Assembly (NCBI RefSeq): GCF_037975245.1
Contig: NC_092562.1
Span: 25,293,054-25,357,053, forward strand
DNA: 64,000 nucleotides
Source: Apostichopus japonicus
Taxonomy: Eukaryota > Echinodermata > Holothuroidea > Aspidochirotida > Stichopodidae
Direction: 5' to 3'
This document shows positions 23,665 to 43,678 of the stretch, piece by piece. How positions within the stretch are numbered: position 1 is the stretch's first letter; each line of letters opens with the position of its first letter. A model generated the notes under the pieces. The model saw nothing but the letters and a program-made list of their open reading frames with translations, ran no database searches and was not told the origin of the DNA. The position numbers and the translations under genes are program-made.

Positions 23665-24243
23665 AGCGTGGGTATTGTACTTCAAGGTCATTCAATTCAA
23701 TACTGTGCAGATTAAAATGTCATATGATATAGTATTTGCTATCTACTATCTGCTTAACTGGTTTAATTAACTTTAATTGTAAGAGTCTTTCACAAGATTG
23801 TATTAATTATTAGCAAAATAGGTTATTGTGTAGTGTTTTTACTTTTGAAATTTGTCCAAGTATCTTCCACTAAACTCTTTAATTAATGGGCATTGTTAGT
23901 CAAACTACTGGCATCATGGAATAACGCTGACAAATGTTGGCCAACTTTGCATATCTTTAGAAATTGCGTACTAGATCCTGTGGTTGAATTTCCAGCAAAA
24001 GTCATATGTGAAATATTCCAAGTACTGGTTGTTTAAGCTGTCTCTGGTTTTGAATTGGTTCGCCTAAATTGCAATGTCTTTGCACACTCCACCACTTACC
24101 ATGGGATTGGATGAAACTATGCAATTGCTATAGCTTTCAGAAATGTTTTCCACAATAACTTAAATAGGCTAGACCTTGGTCTTGGTGTAATACTGCACAA
24201 ATCGCCCCTGATGTGGCTGTTGACGTGCAGTCCTCCAAGTTGG

Positions 24244-24851
24244 CTAATGGTGCTGCTGACTTGCCAGCATTAACTTGAAGGAGGCGGTGTTTGGTGCTGA
24301 TTTTAGATCAGGTGGGAGTGTGTTCCACTGAGGAATGGTGCGAGGATAAAGCGAATATTTATAACAGTTCTTTTGAGCTTGAGGAATTTTATAATTCAAA
24401 CTGTGAGATTGACGTGTAGTTGGATTTTCTTTGTCTTCAAGAAGGTTATTTATTTTATGTTGCTTGGGATCAGGCCATGAGTCTCTTTATATATGGTAAC
24501 AAGTCGTGCTTTGAATCTTCTGTTTTCGAGAGTATCCCAGTTGAGATCTTTCAACATGTCTGTGACACTACTAAAGCAACTATACTCATTTTTGACGAAC
24601 CTGGCAGCTCGTCGTTGAACTTTTTCCAAGGATTCTGTGTCGATTTTCTGATGAGGGTCCCAGATTACACTGGCATATTCCAGTTTGGGTCTAACAAGAG
24701 CTTTATAAGCTGTTTCTCTTGCCGATGATGCACAATTCCAAAAATTACGTTTGATAAGACCAAGGACCTTGACCCTAGTCTTAGGTTTCAGACAGCCAGG
24801 CATATCCAGAATTTTCTGAGAGTTAATGATTACAACCAATAACACCAGCAC
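24244..24851 (-). pseudogene. 3' fragment of a non-LTR retrotransposon reverse transcriptase ORF
   Basis: The minus-strand translation contains VLGLIKRNFWNC, ARETAYKALVRPKLEYAS and VIWDP, hallmarks of the C-terminal part of LINE (CR1/Jockey-type) reverse transcriptases. Near 24450 the frame breaks (an in-frame TAA). The continuation, with CYKYSLYPRTIPQWNTLP, is in another frame and runs to a stop at 24244-24246. The 5' part is eroded and the catalytic region is absent. It is a dead, truncated insertion in the 5' intron of the zinc-finger gene. Confidence 0.85.
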
Positions 24852-25805
24852 AATGTTGGGTCATTCTCAATTAAAGTCTTGAACTTAGATTTCCCCACTC
24901 CACATCCATTAAGAATATTATTAGCCCTGAACTTCTTTAGTTAGGCCAAGGTTATGTTTACTTGGAATATGATTGCAACAGGGTCTAGAAGCAAGTACAA
25001 TTAGGCCTAGGCTAGCTCTGGAATACAGAATGGGCATCCAAAGATCCAGATTCTAGGACAGGTCTCCAATCTAAAACCTTCTAGCTACTGACACTGACAG
25101 CATTGCAAAACTAACAATACGTGTCGCTCTGGGCTAGCCCAGCCATTAATTATTACCCAGTACCAGTTCCCTCTGCTTATACTACTAGCCTAATAGTACT
25201 ACAGTAATACGGACCCAGGGCCTAGGCTAAGTATGTTTTTAGACCTAGGGTCTAGGCTATTTTTTTTTTCAAAATTAGCCTAAGGTTATGCCTTTTTACC
25301 AGGCGAGTAGTCTGGAGGTTTGTTAAAAACAACGTAACAACATTAGCCTAACTGTTTGGCAATTACTAGTACTATGCTAGCCTAACGTTATACCTAACAA
25401 TAGACGGATCAAGACTTTAGTGTCACTGTCAAAGCTCTCTCACATTTCTACCACGTTCATTATTTCATTTTAAAAGTCAAATTCCTTAACGTCAGAATTA
25501 GCTCATAGTGCAAGCCGTGTGATGTTAGGTGAGCCGTACGGTTAGGCTGCGTCTAAGTTACACTAGGCCTAGTCGAACTTCGAAGTAAAGTCCGATCAGG
25601 TTAGACCGTCAGTAATCACCAGAACTTTCATGGGACAGACCACTTTGCACAGTTTTGTGACACGACAAATTTCATGATTCTTACCAAAGCAGTCGAATCA
25701 TGACAACTACCAGAACACAAGTGTGGTGCTAACGACAGATCAATCGTCGACCAATACTGTCGTTTTATCATTGTTTTACGTTAAAGCAGGACAAAAGCTG
25801 GGTGA

Positions 25806-26040
25806 ATGTTCAAACTCACCCGATTCGACGAAAAGTACAACTTCGTCTGCAAAAGTTGCAAAATCAAATTTCAGCGCATGTTTCTCACAGATCACAGACA
25901 CAAACGAGATCAGATAAGTGAACGATTACAGCACTTCACCACGTATGTAGATTGTGCAGTGCAGCTACAAGAAACAAAACTGAATTGCGTGTACAAAGAG
26001 ATCTGCCCACAACAACATCGTTATGGTGGCTGACAAGATG
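25806..26040. other. Candidate first exon region with a 75-codon plus-strand ORF
   Basis: Two readings compete. On the minus strand a donor CGG|GTGAGT at 25819 and a CAAGATGGC (YY1-like) motif at 26034 would fit a non-coding first exon of the zinc-finger gene, about 26040-25820. On the plus strand an ATG ORF 25806-26033 encodes VCKSCKIKFQ followed by DHRHKRD, a Cys-x2-Cys...His pattern resembling but not matching a C2H2 finger. Neither reading has further support in the window. Confidence 0.3.
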
Positions 26041-26080
26041 GCTGTTCTAGTTGTTGTACTACCCCCATATACTACTATAC

Positions 26081-26871
26081 CAACGAGGTAAATGAATCTG
26101 GAGGATTCATGTCAATTGGGTGCGCGCGTACCATGTATGGAGGGTCATGTGATGTGTTCCAGGGTGGTACTATACTGATATTTCTCTGTAACAGTTCGAG
26201 AACAGTGTTAGTGACTTCGTGAAACATTGGTCGGTTCGGACATGGGAACCAACGGCATAAGAAGGTACTGGTACTTAGTAGTAGTAGTAAGTTGAGTCTC
26301 GTCTATCCGACATGCTCAGTGATTAACCTCCGCCACGTATCACGATCTTGCGCAAGGTTTATTGCTTCTTCGAAATTGTTAATATTAATTACTGGTACTT
26401 CAGGCCTACGAAATAGTGCTAATATGCTAACTTTCAACCTTATTCTCTTGAATGAAGGCAGGCTTTCTACATAATCTTACTTATTAATACAGCTCTAGGG
26501 GCAAGCTTTGTCTCATATGGCCTATCGTTATTACTACACGCTATAAGTGAATGTAGAAATGGGAAATGTGGGGAAATGTTTAGTTCAGTGCAACCACGGA
26601 GTTCTCCATGGAACAGAGCCTAATGCTGCTCGACGGGAATATAGCTATCACGTTAGGCTACAGGCACGGTTATTGCTAGGTAACGGGTGTCGTCTGCTGC
26701 TCTAAGCACGCAAACTCATTTACGTACTAGTTGGGTGAAATCATCATGCGTAATAGGGAGAGTAGTATATTAGTACCACCCTGGAACACATCACATGACC
26801 CTCCATACATGGTACGCGCGTACGCCCGTATTTACTGTGTGATAGTTTCTCCAGATTCATTTACCTCGTTG
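26081..26871. mobile_element. Non-autonomous hAT-like DNA transposon with 8-bp target duplication
   Basis: The ends are CAACGAGGTAAATGAATCTG and its exact inverse, with a further inverted block (GCGCGTACCATGTATGGAGG and continuing to GGGTGGTACTA) giving about 100-bp arms that differ in the middle. The element is flanked on both sides by TACTATAC (26073-26080 and 26872-26879). The 791-bp length lacks a transposase ORF. An 8-bp duplication and CA...TG ends are hAT features; superfamily assignment is inferred. Confidence 0.85.
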
Positions 26872-27616
26872 TACTATACATGTATATCACCTTTCAAAGC
26901 TATATATTTGTAATTATTGTAATTCAGAAATCATTTCATTGTGATATAGATGTATCATTTGATCGCATCGAAATTGACATATTAAAAATATTTCAGAGAT
27001 GCAAAATGACAATTGCTTTAACCTCATTTTGGGGATTTGTTACTACTTTCAAGTTTTAGATTGTGGAATACGAGGGAGATGTCGCTCTTTCTGAAATGTC
27101 ATCGTTATGACGCTGAGATTCAATGACTGTACACACAGTCGAACGTAGTATAGTACAGCGGTTCTCAATAGGTCCGGGTAGAATTCTATCTGGCCCGCGA
27201 AACAAAAATCGGTCCAGAATCTTGCACTGATCGATATGTAAACCCTTAATCAAGGCATTAGGCTTCAGTATCCTCTCGGCCTACACTGAACATAACTAAA
27301 TCTACGTAAAGTGAAATTGTCTGGCACATTGCTCCAACCAACGCTTCTCAGGCACTCGTAGAAAACTTATAGCCTTTTATTAAGTAGCCTTTAATATGTG
27401 CCAGGCCTGTTAACATTTACATTCCATTGGGCTCTCCCCCGTTACAAATTCAAAATTATTACAAAATGTTCTCCCATAAACAAATACCCGAATGGCTAGT
27501 ACACCGGCCTTTACCAATTCACTTCCTTATGACACCCCCCACCCCCTGTCCATAACACACACACACATCTGGGACTCCCGACACCTGAAAGTTGACGATG
27601 GGAAGGGACCAATGTA

Positions 27617-27780
27617 CAGGGGCGTAGCTATAGACGTCTGTTTTAGGGGGCCAGTGCTTTCCTAGAAGAGCAAGCATTACATATTTTCTAAAAATAGAGT
27701 TATGGCAATTTCTGCGGGGGGGGGTGACAGATATTTGGGGGACCTAGACGACCCCAAGTAACAGTGCCTCTGGTACACTG
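27617..27780. repeat. Transposon-end motif with G-run
   Basis: It begins CAGGGGCGTAGC and contains a nine-G run at 27716-27724. It ends near a partial inverse, GTGCCTCTG. It is the same terminal motif as at 1288, 41456 and 60799. No target duplication could be confirmed. Confidence 0.4.
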
Positions 27781-29379
27781 ATATTTGAATTGCCTTCTGC
27801 GATATGCACCACGTACGCTCGCATTACAATCATTGCTGTGAAATTTGGTAGGACATAGGCGAATCGATAAGGATCAAACTTTGGTGATCAAGCACAACCG
27901 GCTTTTATAATGGATTACCAACTACATATGTAAATATGATAACACAATGTTGTGACAGAGAATACAACATGCAGAGGCTTTCAGTTAACGTGTCTGAATA
28001 TCACTTCTTATGAAAATGTACACACAAGTCTGCATTCGCAGACTAGCCTATTGGCCTAGCTACTCATGCCATATAGCATGCTATAGCCTTTACCTGTATA
28101 CTCTAGACTCGCCTCGTTGATTTGTAATTGGCGTGTTTATTCTCATATTAGGAGCATTTAGTATATATATATCATATATGGACACTAGTGTAAGGTTAGG
28201 TATACTATATATGGTACTCGCGCTTTGATTCCTTAATTGTACTCAACTACTCTGAACATGTCAAGGGGAAGCATGGGCGGGATAACGGGGGGGGGAGAGG
28301 GGGCATTTGCCCCCCCCCCAACTTTTTCCCAGACCTTAGTATTTTTTTTTTCGTTTTTGCAGACAAATGTGCACAACCCTAATCGAAATTATTCCCCCAC
28401 AACAGCTCTATCAAAATAGGCCTATTTGATTCGAATCTAAGTCGAATTTGTGATTAACATAGTAGCATGAAGCATGCAGAATAACTGGAGCTAGAGCTAG
28501 CACATGGTTCGCAGCACAGGTTACGAATCCTGGAGCTAACATACTAGCGATTCAATTCTGCATGTGATGAATCCGCGGAATGTGCTACAGTGCTAGCTTC
28601 AGGAATTGATTTGAGATTGAGATTTGAATTGAGAAACGATTTACGAAAGCCAAATTTGCATATTGGGTATATCAATAATTAAATTCAATATACTGACACA
28701 TGACACCCCCCCCCCCTCCCGTGTAATTCAACAATATGCAATGGCAATGACGATGTAATTTCTTTACTGCTCGAAATCCTGGAATGATGCATGCAAATCG
28801 AATAATGTAAATTACAAATTGGCACTAACACATTAAATACATTGTTACAGTATACAGCACTCGGCAGTTTCGGTAGGGCCGATAAAATAATGTGTGGCCT
28901 TGAGTTCCGTTTTCGGATCTATTCTCGATGATGAATGAAACACTTACGTTTGGTTTTGCATAAAAGTGGGGGGGGGGGGGTGAAGGTATGTTCAGCCCCC
29001 AATATTTGCCAAGTGCTCCAAGAAGTGGGGGCCGCGGGGAGAATTTCGAAGTGGGTGCTGAACATATTCTTGATCGGTAGAATGCACAATATACTAATAA
29101 TTTTAGGGGAAAAGAACTGTCTAGATGTGATTTATTGTTACCAGAGGTGTCATATTTGCTGATCTAGGATTTCCTTTTTGCTTAAATTTCGACGCTCCTT
29201 GCCAACTGATGATGGCGCTCCGCTTAGATAGTGACGTATAACAAAAGTTGTACATCACCATCTGACCATATGTTATACTATCAATCCTCTTCAAATATTT
29301 AAACGATAATTAACTATCTAGATACAATTGCAGAGATCCATATTTCAAGGATGGGTACATGCAGCTTAGAGACACTTGG

Positions 29380-29532
29380 GAAGTGCCGTTTCCGGCCATC
29401 TGGAGGGTTTGTAAAGCCAAAAAATTTCTTGTACCCTCCGCGCCAACCGATGGTGGCGCTCCGCTTAGATAGTCTTGATGGCAGGTTTGCCCCCCCCCCC
29501 CCACTTTCACAACTCAAATCCCGCCCCTGAGG
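29380..29532 (+). repeat. Dispersed repeat family, copy 1 (core CAACCGATGGTGGCGCTCCG)
   Basis: The core and its preceding GTGCCGTTTCCGGCCATCTG block recur at 61490-61592 (plus), 62630-62730 (minus) and, more diverged, 63845-63925 (minus). A partial copy of the 3' block alone lies at 29200-29235. The segment ends CCGCCCCTG after a run of Cs. Family unknown. Confidence 0.75.
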
Positions 29533-29544
29533 GGAAATCTATAA

Positions 29545-29795
29545 GTGTTAGGAGTGTTAGCTCATTGCCTTCCAATGCCGGTGCCTTCCAATCTTAAAGT
29601 CCCCGGTTCGAGTCACTCGAAGATTAATGTATGTCGTCCAGTTACAGAGTTGTTGACAATTCGTAATCATGGACGTTAAGTGTGAATGTAAGAGACTGAC
29701 TTCGGTCAGCTTGCGGCTTTGATAAGCCAATGAGGCTTCTTCGCGAGTTCCTGCTTGCAGGGGGATCTAAAATACATAAAATACATACATATAAG
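29545..29795 (+). mobile_element. tRNA-derived SINE
   Basis: A pol III B box (GGTTCGAGTCACT, 29605-29617) and an A-box-like TTAGCTCATTGCC upstream lie at tRNA-like spacing. A body of about 150 bp follows, and then a repetitive tail of AAATACAT units (29768-29790). This order is that of a tRNA-derived SINE. The parental tRNA is not clear. Confidence 0.6.
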
Positions 29796-31041
29796 TGTAT
29801 ACTCTTACTGTCATGCCCTTTAATATATTTAAAGTTTGCACCTGTTAGTAATTAAGTGTCCTTCGAAGGACACTCATTAGATGGAAAGCTGGTCTGGCTA
29901 TAAGTTCTCATGGCATTCATGTTCTAATTAATAACCTTATTTAGCCTTTGTAGTTTCTAGTTCATGGGTGTTATCGGATAGATCGTTATGTTAATCAGTA
30001 AGTTAATCTGTAAGTAGGCCTACATTTTTGTAGTATTGCTATTAGAGGTAACCTACTTTATTCTCGTCTCTTACATACTCAGTCATAGTTATGCTATATT
30101 AACTCATAACCGACATCGTTAGCACGTCACTGTTCTGAGTACAATCATTATCGTATATTTAGTTTAGTAATTAATCTCGTAAAGCTGTAGTATTATTTTG
30201 AATCATTTATCTTGTTTTACAGTTTTACCACATAAATACAAGTGGGGAAATACATAATGCTACACCTGTCTTGCCTGGCTGTCTAACGAGCATATCTAAC
30301 GTAAGTGAGGGCAGCACACTTACTCATGCCGTGATATTCATCATATACTACACACACACGGTCTGCACATGATACCATGTATTTTCTAGGAGACTATAGA
30401 AGCGTCAGTTGACGTTACAGGTATCAATATCAGTAAATGTATATGATGTTTTCGACGACAAATTTTCAGGCGTGAAATAATAGGAAATGATGATGGTATG
30501 TGCTAGCTCAACAACATACTTTTCAATCAAAATGCAACATTGATTTTTCTTGAAAGTATATGTGAATATAGCTCTGGCATGGAGACCGCCAAGAAGAAAT
30601 AAAAATGTAATACCATGAACAGGGCAGTCTGAGATGGAAACTGATCCACTTCATTGAAAGTGAGCGGTTGGTAGCTTTTACTCCATGCATGGCGGAGGGG
30701 GGGGGGGGCTTCGAAGGGAGGGTTTGTCCCTTCATGACGGTCTGAATATTTGGGCAGGAGCTTTTAAAAAAACTGAAGAGAACATGTTTTCCGATTTACC
30801 AAAATGTCAAATGAAATACACAAAAGTATCAGAGTCTCTGAATAATCAATTAATTCAAGCTCACCGCGATCAGAGTAGTGGCGTATACATGATTTTCAAA
30901 GTTTCGGGATCTGAGGGGCTCGGAGGGGGGGGGGTGGAGGTTAACTTCGATCCGACTGATTAAGATAGGGGATGATCCCTCAATCTATAGGTGGACCAGA
31001 CGCGGGTCCAGTATTTTATAAAGGAGAGTGTGTCCCTAAAG

Positions 31042-31139
31042 GTCGTTGTGGGTGTGTCACTGGGGTCGTTGTGGGTGTGTCACTGAGGTCGTTGTGGGTG
31101 TGTCACTGAGGTCGTTGTGGGTGTGTCACTGGGGTCGTC
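31042..31139. repeat. 23-bp tandem repeat, about four copies
   Basis: The unit GTCGTTGTGGGTGTGTCACT plus three bases starts at 31042, 31065, 31088 and 31111. A fifth partial unit is at 31134. Confidence 0.85.
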
Positions 31140-32540
31140 ACGATGCAGCTGATCACTATTTTGGAATTTATGTGTGAAGTTTAAAAGGCGGTATATATAG
31201 GCCTATACACTTCCAACACCGTTCTCTGGATTCGCGACCTGAGCCCAGATGAGTGGTTGAATTCTTTCCCGAATCAATGTAAAATACTGGCTGAACTTGT
31301 TTCTTTCATTGACTGACGATGAAGGGAGTGAGGGAAACAGGTTCCATAATATAATACCCTGGCTCACGCCACTGGTTTCTCCAATTGTCTCAGCGGGAAT
31401 TGCACGACGTGTTCTTGCAGTTTATACAATTAAAAATGAAAAGTCTGGAATATTCATTCTTATTTTCGTATCATGAGTAATCTTTTCCCGTCTCGGCAAA
31501 TCAAACTTGTTGTGTTCATGGGTCTCACTAGTCTACGTATCAGCATGCCTGCACCCCACCCCCTCCCCAAAGCGTTGCGGAGTCGGGACTCAAGGGAAGT
31601 TGCCCCTTCCTTTCGTAACAGACAAAGAGAAACGCTCAAAATATACCCCTTTTCATAAAAAAATTATTGCCCTGTAAATATGTATATGAAAGGCCTTCTT
31701 TATCATTTTAGACAAATATGTTATAATTTGTGCTACGGAATTCACACAAACGAACCATTTTGTCGGAAAGTTTTGAGGACACTCTGTGATTGAAATCCCT
31801 CAAACCAATTCACGTATCACACTCACCCTTAATGCGACCCCTGCCTCCCCTCCCTCCCCCACCCTCCTCCTCCCTCCCTCCTTCCCTCGTCTTGTAATTT
31901 GTTTTGCTGTTCCTTGATCTGTTAAAATATAGCTTTAACATGTAAAAACAACAACTTTGCAGAAATAGCCAGTTATGACTTCATGCTGAATTTCATTTCT
32001 GGAAAAGTGATATGTTTATATACATATATATGTATATAATATAAGGAAACCAATACGTATAAAAAACAAAAACTTACACACCCATTCAGCTAAAAAAAAG
32101 GCGATAAAACTTGAAACATAACTAAGGCCTCACACGAATAATTTGAAAGCTAACTGTCTCCCAAAGGATCTAGATACAACCTAGTAAACTGGTTTTCAAA
32201 GCAACCTACGAGGCATTTATTCAACTCCACCCTTTTACTTTACGTATGAACATTGTGTTTTATTAGGAATTATACTGGTATGGATTTTGCATTAGTAACG
32301 TTGCCCGTGTTACGTGTATGTATAGAGTTAACTATTTATTTTAATCCCTGAAATCTTACATAAGGGCGAAATACGTTCAAATTTTATGAGAGATGTATAG
32401 CCGTAATAGAGAAATTCAGCCTTTGGCATTGGTGACTTGCATTTTCGTGAGGGACGCTCAGGTTATTGAAGTATCTTTTTTTCTTGTTAAGGAAGTTCTA
32501 GTAAATGTCTTATAATTTGTGGTAACTTTCTGCAGTTGAA

Positions 32541-32550
32541 TATATATAGG
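32541..32550 (+). promoter_or_regulatory. TATA box of the Calx-beta/lectin gene
   Basis: TATATATAGG lies 63 bases upstream of the initiating ATG at 32604, which would place transcription start near 32570 and give a very short leader. The motif is seen; its use is inferred. Confidence 0.5.
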
Positions 32551-32603
32551 TCATTATCTGACCTCCTTTGACGGATCAAGGCAAGGCACCGGCGGAAGGT
32601 AAA

Positions 32604-39515
<6,912 letters not shown>

Positions 39516-41380
39516 TTAGTCGACCTGTTTGAGCAAACATATTAACTCTATAAATGTCTGATCACGGGGTAGGAAGAAAATCCATTTAAGTTTAAATTAG
39601 AGTAAAGTTAAAACAAGTTTCGTGGAATATTAAATCCCAAAACGTTGTGCGATTTTCATTTTTTCTAGTCAAGTTTCTTTAAGTCGAATGTTCTTAACTT
39701 TTCAAGTTTGACCTTTATACATCTGATAATTACTAATATGAAAAAGAAAAATGTCAGTCTGAACGACAAATGCTAGGAATTAATTTAATCCGAATTTTAT
39801 AGGGTCAGTTGTCGGTCAAACACGAAGAGGAAAACTGGGAGTAAATTATTCATATTTCAATGATGTAATATTAAAAAGAATTATATGACGTAAAAATGTA
39901 ATCATTTTCACCTGCTTTGGAATGTTTAGTAGAATAATTACGTATAATTTTCAACTATAGTATCGGATCATCGGAGACAATCGCAGGATTGAATTTGTGT
40001 GTGGCTAGAAAGGGATTCGAGCCACTGTGTGCTTTTGGATTAATTCTTAGGTCACGTTTTAGCAAAACGTTTCTGTGCTCTTTCATATCTTTATTATAAT
40101 TTTTCGTCAACCATTTTGCCGTTGTCCATTTACCTATATAATAATGATAATAATAATAATAATGAGATATGTAAATAGCCTGATTCATAAATATTGGAGT
40201 TGAGGGACTTCAAATGGGGTAAAATCATTCTAACTCAATAGGTGAAAATAATTTCCTTACGAGGCCATCCGCTCTTCGTAGGCCCTAAGATAACCACCAC
40301 CCCTTCCTTCATAGGATGGCAACTATACCAAATTCGACATACAATTCTTGTTATTCTGAAGCTGATCTCGTCATTGTATCATTTGCCTCACCCCCCCCCC
40401 CCCCCTGCGCACCGTATCCTCTTACAGTTTTACACATATCGGATTAGGAAGAGTCTCGCCAGAATGGCCAATGTGGTATAACAATACCACAGATTAACTC
40501 CATATGCATACATTGTTTCTCATTGATGCTCTGACCCCCACCTCCCACCTCTCAATCCATAATCAACTCATATGGTCAGACAGTGTAGAGTCCCAACTGC
40601 AGCAGGCGATCGGGTCCGCTTTAAGGTTAATAAAATATACTTTTGGGAGTTTGGGTGGGGGGGGGGTGGGTGCGATGGATGACACCCCTCTCAACACGCA
40701 TGAGGGCGAGCAGGTTGTATAGAATACAAAATTTCACTTTTAATAATAATATAACTTTAATAGTACTACTAAACTTGCTACAGGATTAAACCAGTTTTCA
40801 ATGCTTCTATATAAGGCTTTAAATTAATAAATAAATTTCTCAGCAAAATAGAATCATTGTGGTTTCTTCTTGTTTTCTCTCTTCCTTCAGCCAGGTTTGA
40901 GTTTGAATATTTTGTAAGCAGACTGGGTGAAGAGATAAATGTGAAAGTGGACAAACCTAGATTGCACAGACAAACAGGCATTTATTAAAGAAGACAATTG
41001 AACTCGGAAAAAACACTGACACCGAAAGCGCATCTGATATCACACTCCTTACCCCCCCCCCCCCACCCCCTCTCCATCCATTCCTCTCTGTAAAGTGAGT
41101 AAAAGGAGATACAAGTTTACTTTTGTCAAAAGAATGGTTTAAGTTGTATTCCGTCAACTGAAAATCGTCCATGACTATCTTCAGGAAAAGAGGTAATAAT
41201 GTAATACCCCCACCTCAACCCCACTTCCAGCCCACACCCATCACCCAAACTGACGAAGAACGGTAAAATGGAAATGTAGAAAATAAAACAGGTTAAACTG
41301 TTCGATAGTAGCTCCTAAAACTACAAATTATCTGTCATTACTTTTAAAATCGATGTCACCCATTATTACACCAATGTCAC

Positions 41381-41470
41381 TGGCTACGCCCCTGAAACGT
41401 ACAACATACACGGTACACACATTGCCAATGTGTGTACCGTGTATGTTGTATGTTTCAGGGGCGTAGCCGG
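41381..41470. repeat. Near-perfect 90-bp palindrome built on transposon ends
   Basis: The left arm runs from GGCTACGCCCCTG through a stretch containing CATACACGGTACACACATTG. The right arm is its inverse, ending in CAGGGGCGTAGCC. The centre is near 41425 with essentially no spacer, and I see one or two mismatches. Each outer end is the CAGGGGCGTAGC motif found at other repeat termini. Confidence 0.85.
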
Positions 41471-43196
41471 TTTTTTAGAGTTGGGCGGGGAGGGAGAGGG
41501 GAAGTCAAATGTCTGTCCTCATTTCAGGGACATAGCGGTGGATCGTCGTCCTGGGGGAGGGGTTTAATGGGAAAGGGATCGCCCGTTCCCTTTTTGAAAT
41601 TTTTGTTTTTCGAAAAGGACTCAGATAGAAAATGGTCCTATCATTTCTATTTCTTTTAAGGCTACATTGGTGTATTAAAAGTTTCTTTTTGGGAAAAAGA
41701 CTATAAAATAATGTTTGCGCCTGAGCGGTCGAAGCTATCCGTTTATATCACATATTAAAAAACAAATATATATATGTGAATACAAATATATGGCTACTCG
41801 CAGAGAGACACTGCAACCGCGCGCGTAGCGCACATATTTTTGGGGTGACCGTTTATTACTTTCTATTTGGTGGTTGCCCCCCCCCCCCCGCACGTATTCT
41901 TGAGGTGACTTTTCATTACATTCTCTTTAGTAGTTACCCCCCCCCCCCCATCCAATCATCGGCCCCATCCCCCAGGTTTCGAGTACATTTAGATTTTTCT
42001 TTTCTCCCATTGAATTTTCACCGTCGCCCATCGCGTCCCCAAACATTCCTGGGGGAGGGTGGCATTCTTTAACCCCTCCCTCCCCGCTAGCTACGCCACT
42101 GGCATTATGTCCTTTCTTACAAGACAGTAAAGGTACAGCATAACGGAACCATTTTAAAACAATTCACATGTGTTTGCCAAAACATGTCCTAACATTTGAA
42201 AGAACCTATAAAGTGGAGCAAACCAGAGCATCTCTTGCTGTGAACTAAATTTGAACGGAGACTGACTGCTTTCCTCTGCTCCGTTATTATGAGAAAACTT
42301 GAAGACAGAGACTAGCACACGTTGTGAACAACTTGATTAGATTAATTAGATATTAAACCTGCCAAGGGGAATACTGTGAAAAGTGCATTGTTCTGCAACT
42401 TTGTGGCCATTTTAGAAGATCTAACCAATTTTGTGCCACACTATACGACAAATTAAAGACAGAAATATGTACATTCCTAGAATTATGAATGAACTAAAAA
42501 CTACTGAATAGGTAATAAGTCAATCAATTATAGACTATTGGATCCTATGTAACAACTGTGCAACGCTTTCTCATGCTCTTAAAACTGAATACTACAAAGT
42601 TTGAATCCATACCATGGGTATGGCCCTGAGATGGGGTGAGGGCATTAGTACTAGAAGGAAGGGGTAGAGGTGAGGGCTACATACCCAGACCCTGAGTCAA
42701 ATGGGGGGGGGGGGGCACATGAGAAGTATATGATATAAAAGGATGTCTTTTCATGTTCATGTTACAATTAAAGGAAATTTAAGGAAAACATAACATAATT
42801 GTCCCTGGGGCACACCTCGGCTCTCAGTGCCCCCTAGTGGAGATGGGTGTTGGTGAGTAGCCATAACCCTATGCCCTCACCCCCACCCCAATGTCAAAGT
42901 TTATTGCCTGAAATCTGACTAGAGGCAATGGCAAAATTCATAAAACTAAAAAAAAAATCCATAGACAAAAGATTGGGCGACAAAAAAAGTCTTGATTCAG
43001 CTTCTATTGCTTATCGTTTTTTTAAACTTTTGATAAATAAACAGAAAAAAATGAAAGCATCAAACCATCAAAGATGATTTGAGTATATAACCAGCCAGAT
43101 ACCATGGGCTTTCTACAGGAGAAGCATGTTTCTTTGGTACTCCTGCATCACGTAGGTAGTAATATTTAACCCACTTGTTCTCTATCACACTCTCCA

Positions 43197-43231
43197 CCAC
43201 ACACACACACACTCTCTCTCTCTCTCACTCA
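43197..43231. repeat. CA/TC microsatellite
   Basis: A compound simple repeat of about nine CA units followed by about seven TC units. No gene context. Confidence 0.8.
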
Positions 43232-43586
43232 ATCGACTGATAATTACTAACGTGAATACAACTTTCCTAGAGCTGCAAAGACCAGCTCCTTCAGTACGAT
43301 ACATTACTAGCACACATTTTACGGACATTGCATTTAAAATTCATACAGAGTGCTGAATGAAGCTGATGAGAGTGAATAAAGTTATAGATAGGTGCTCTTA
43401 TTATTAGTTCAAATTAGAGTTCTCTCAAAATTGTTGAGACTGCCTTGACCAACCACCCATCCCCCCCCCGCACCCTCCCTATCCCTCCTACCCTGAATAT
43501 AAAATGACTGTGAAAACCAGACGATTTCGTAGCAAAGACAAGACCTCTCATCATCGTTAACATGCACAGAAATACAGTGAATGACT

Positions 43587-43678
43587 TTAAAGGAAGACTT
43601 TAGGCCGAATGTTAGTTCTGATATGTTATAGTCCAATAAAACAGGAAAAAAGGTTAAATCTCTGGATTGCTCCTTTAA
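43587..43678. mobile_element. Short TTAA-ended repeat, copy 2
   Basis: It begins TTAAAGGAAGACTTTAGGC and ends GATTGCTCCTTTAA. It shares the AGTCCAAT and CTCTGGA-TGCTCC blocks with 21320-21470 but is shorter (92 bp), with the middle deleted relative to copy 1. Confidence 0.5.

Larger units (their letters stand above)
26880..32540. other. Repeat-rich intergenic region without supported genes
   Basis: I found no splice-supported exon between the hAT-like element and the lectin gene promoter. The interval holds several G or C runs of nine or more (28285-28320, 28680-28720, 28968-28981, 29488-29502, 30697-30709), a tRNA-derived SINE, one copy of the dispersed CAACCGATGGTGGCGC repeat and a 23-bp tandem repeat. 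Short ORFs here follow the repeats. Confidence 0.5.
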
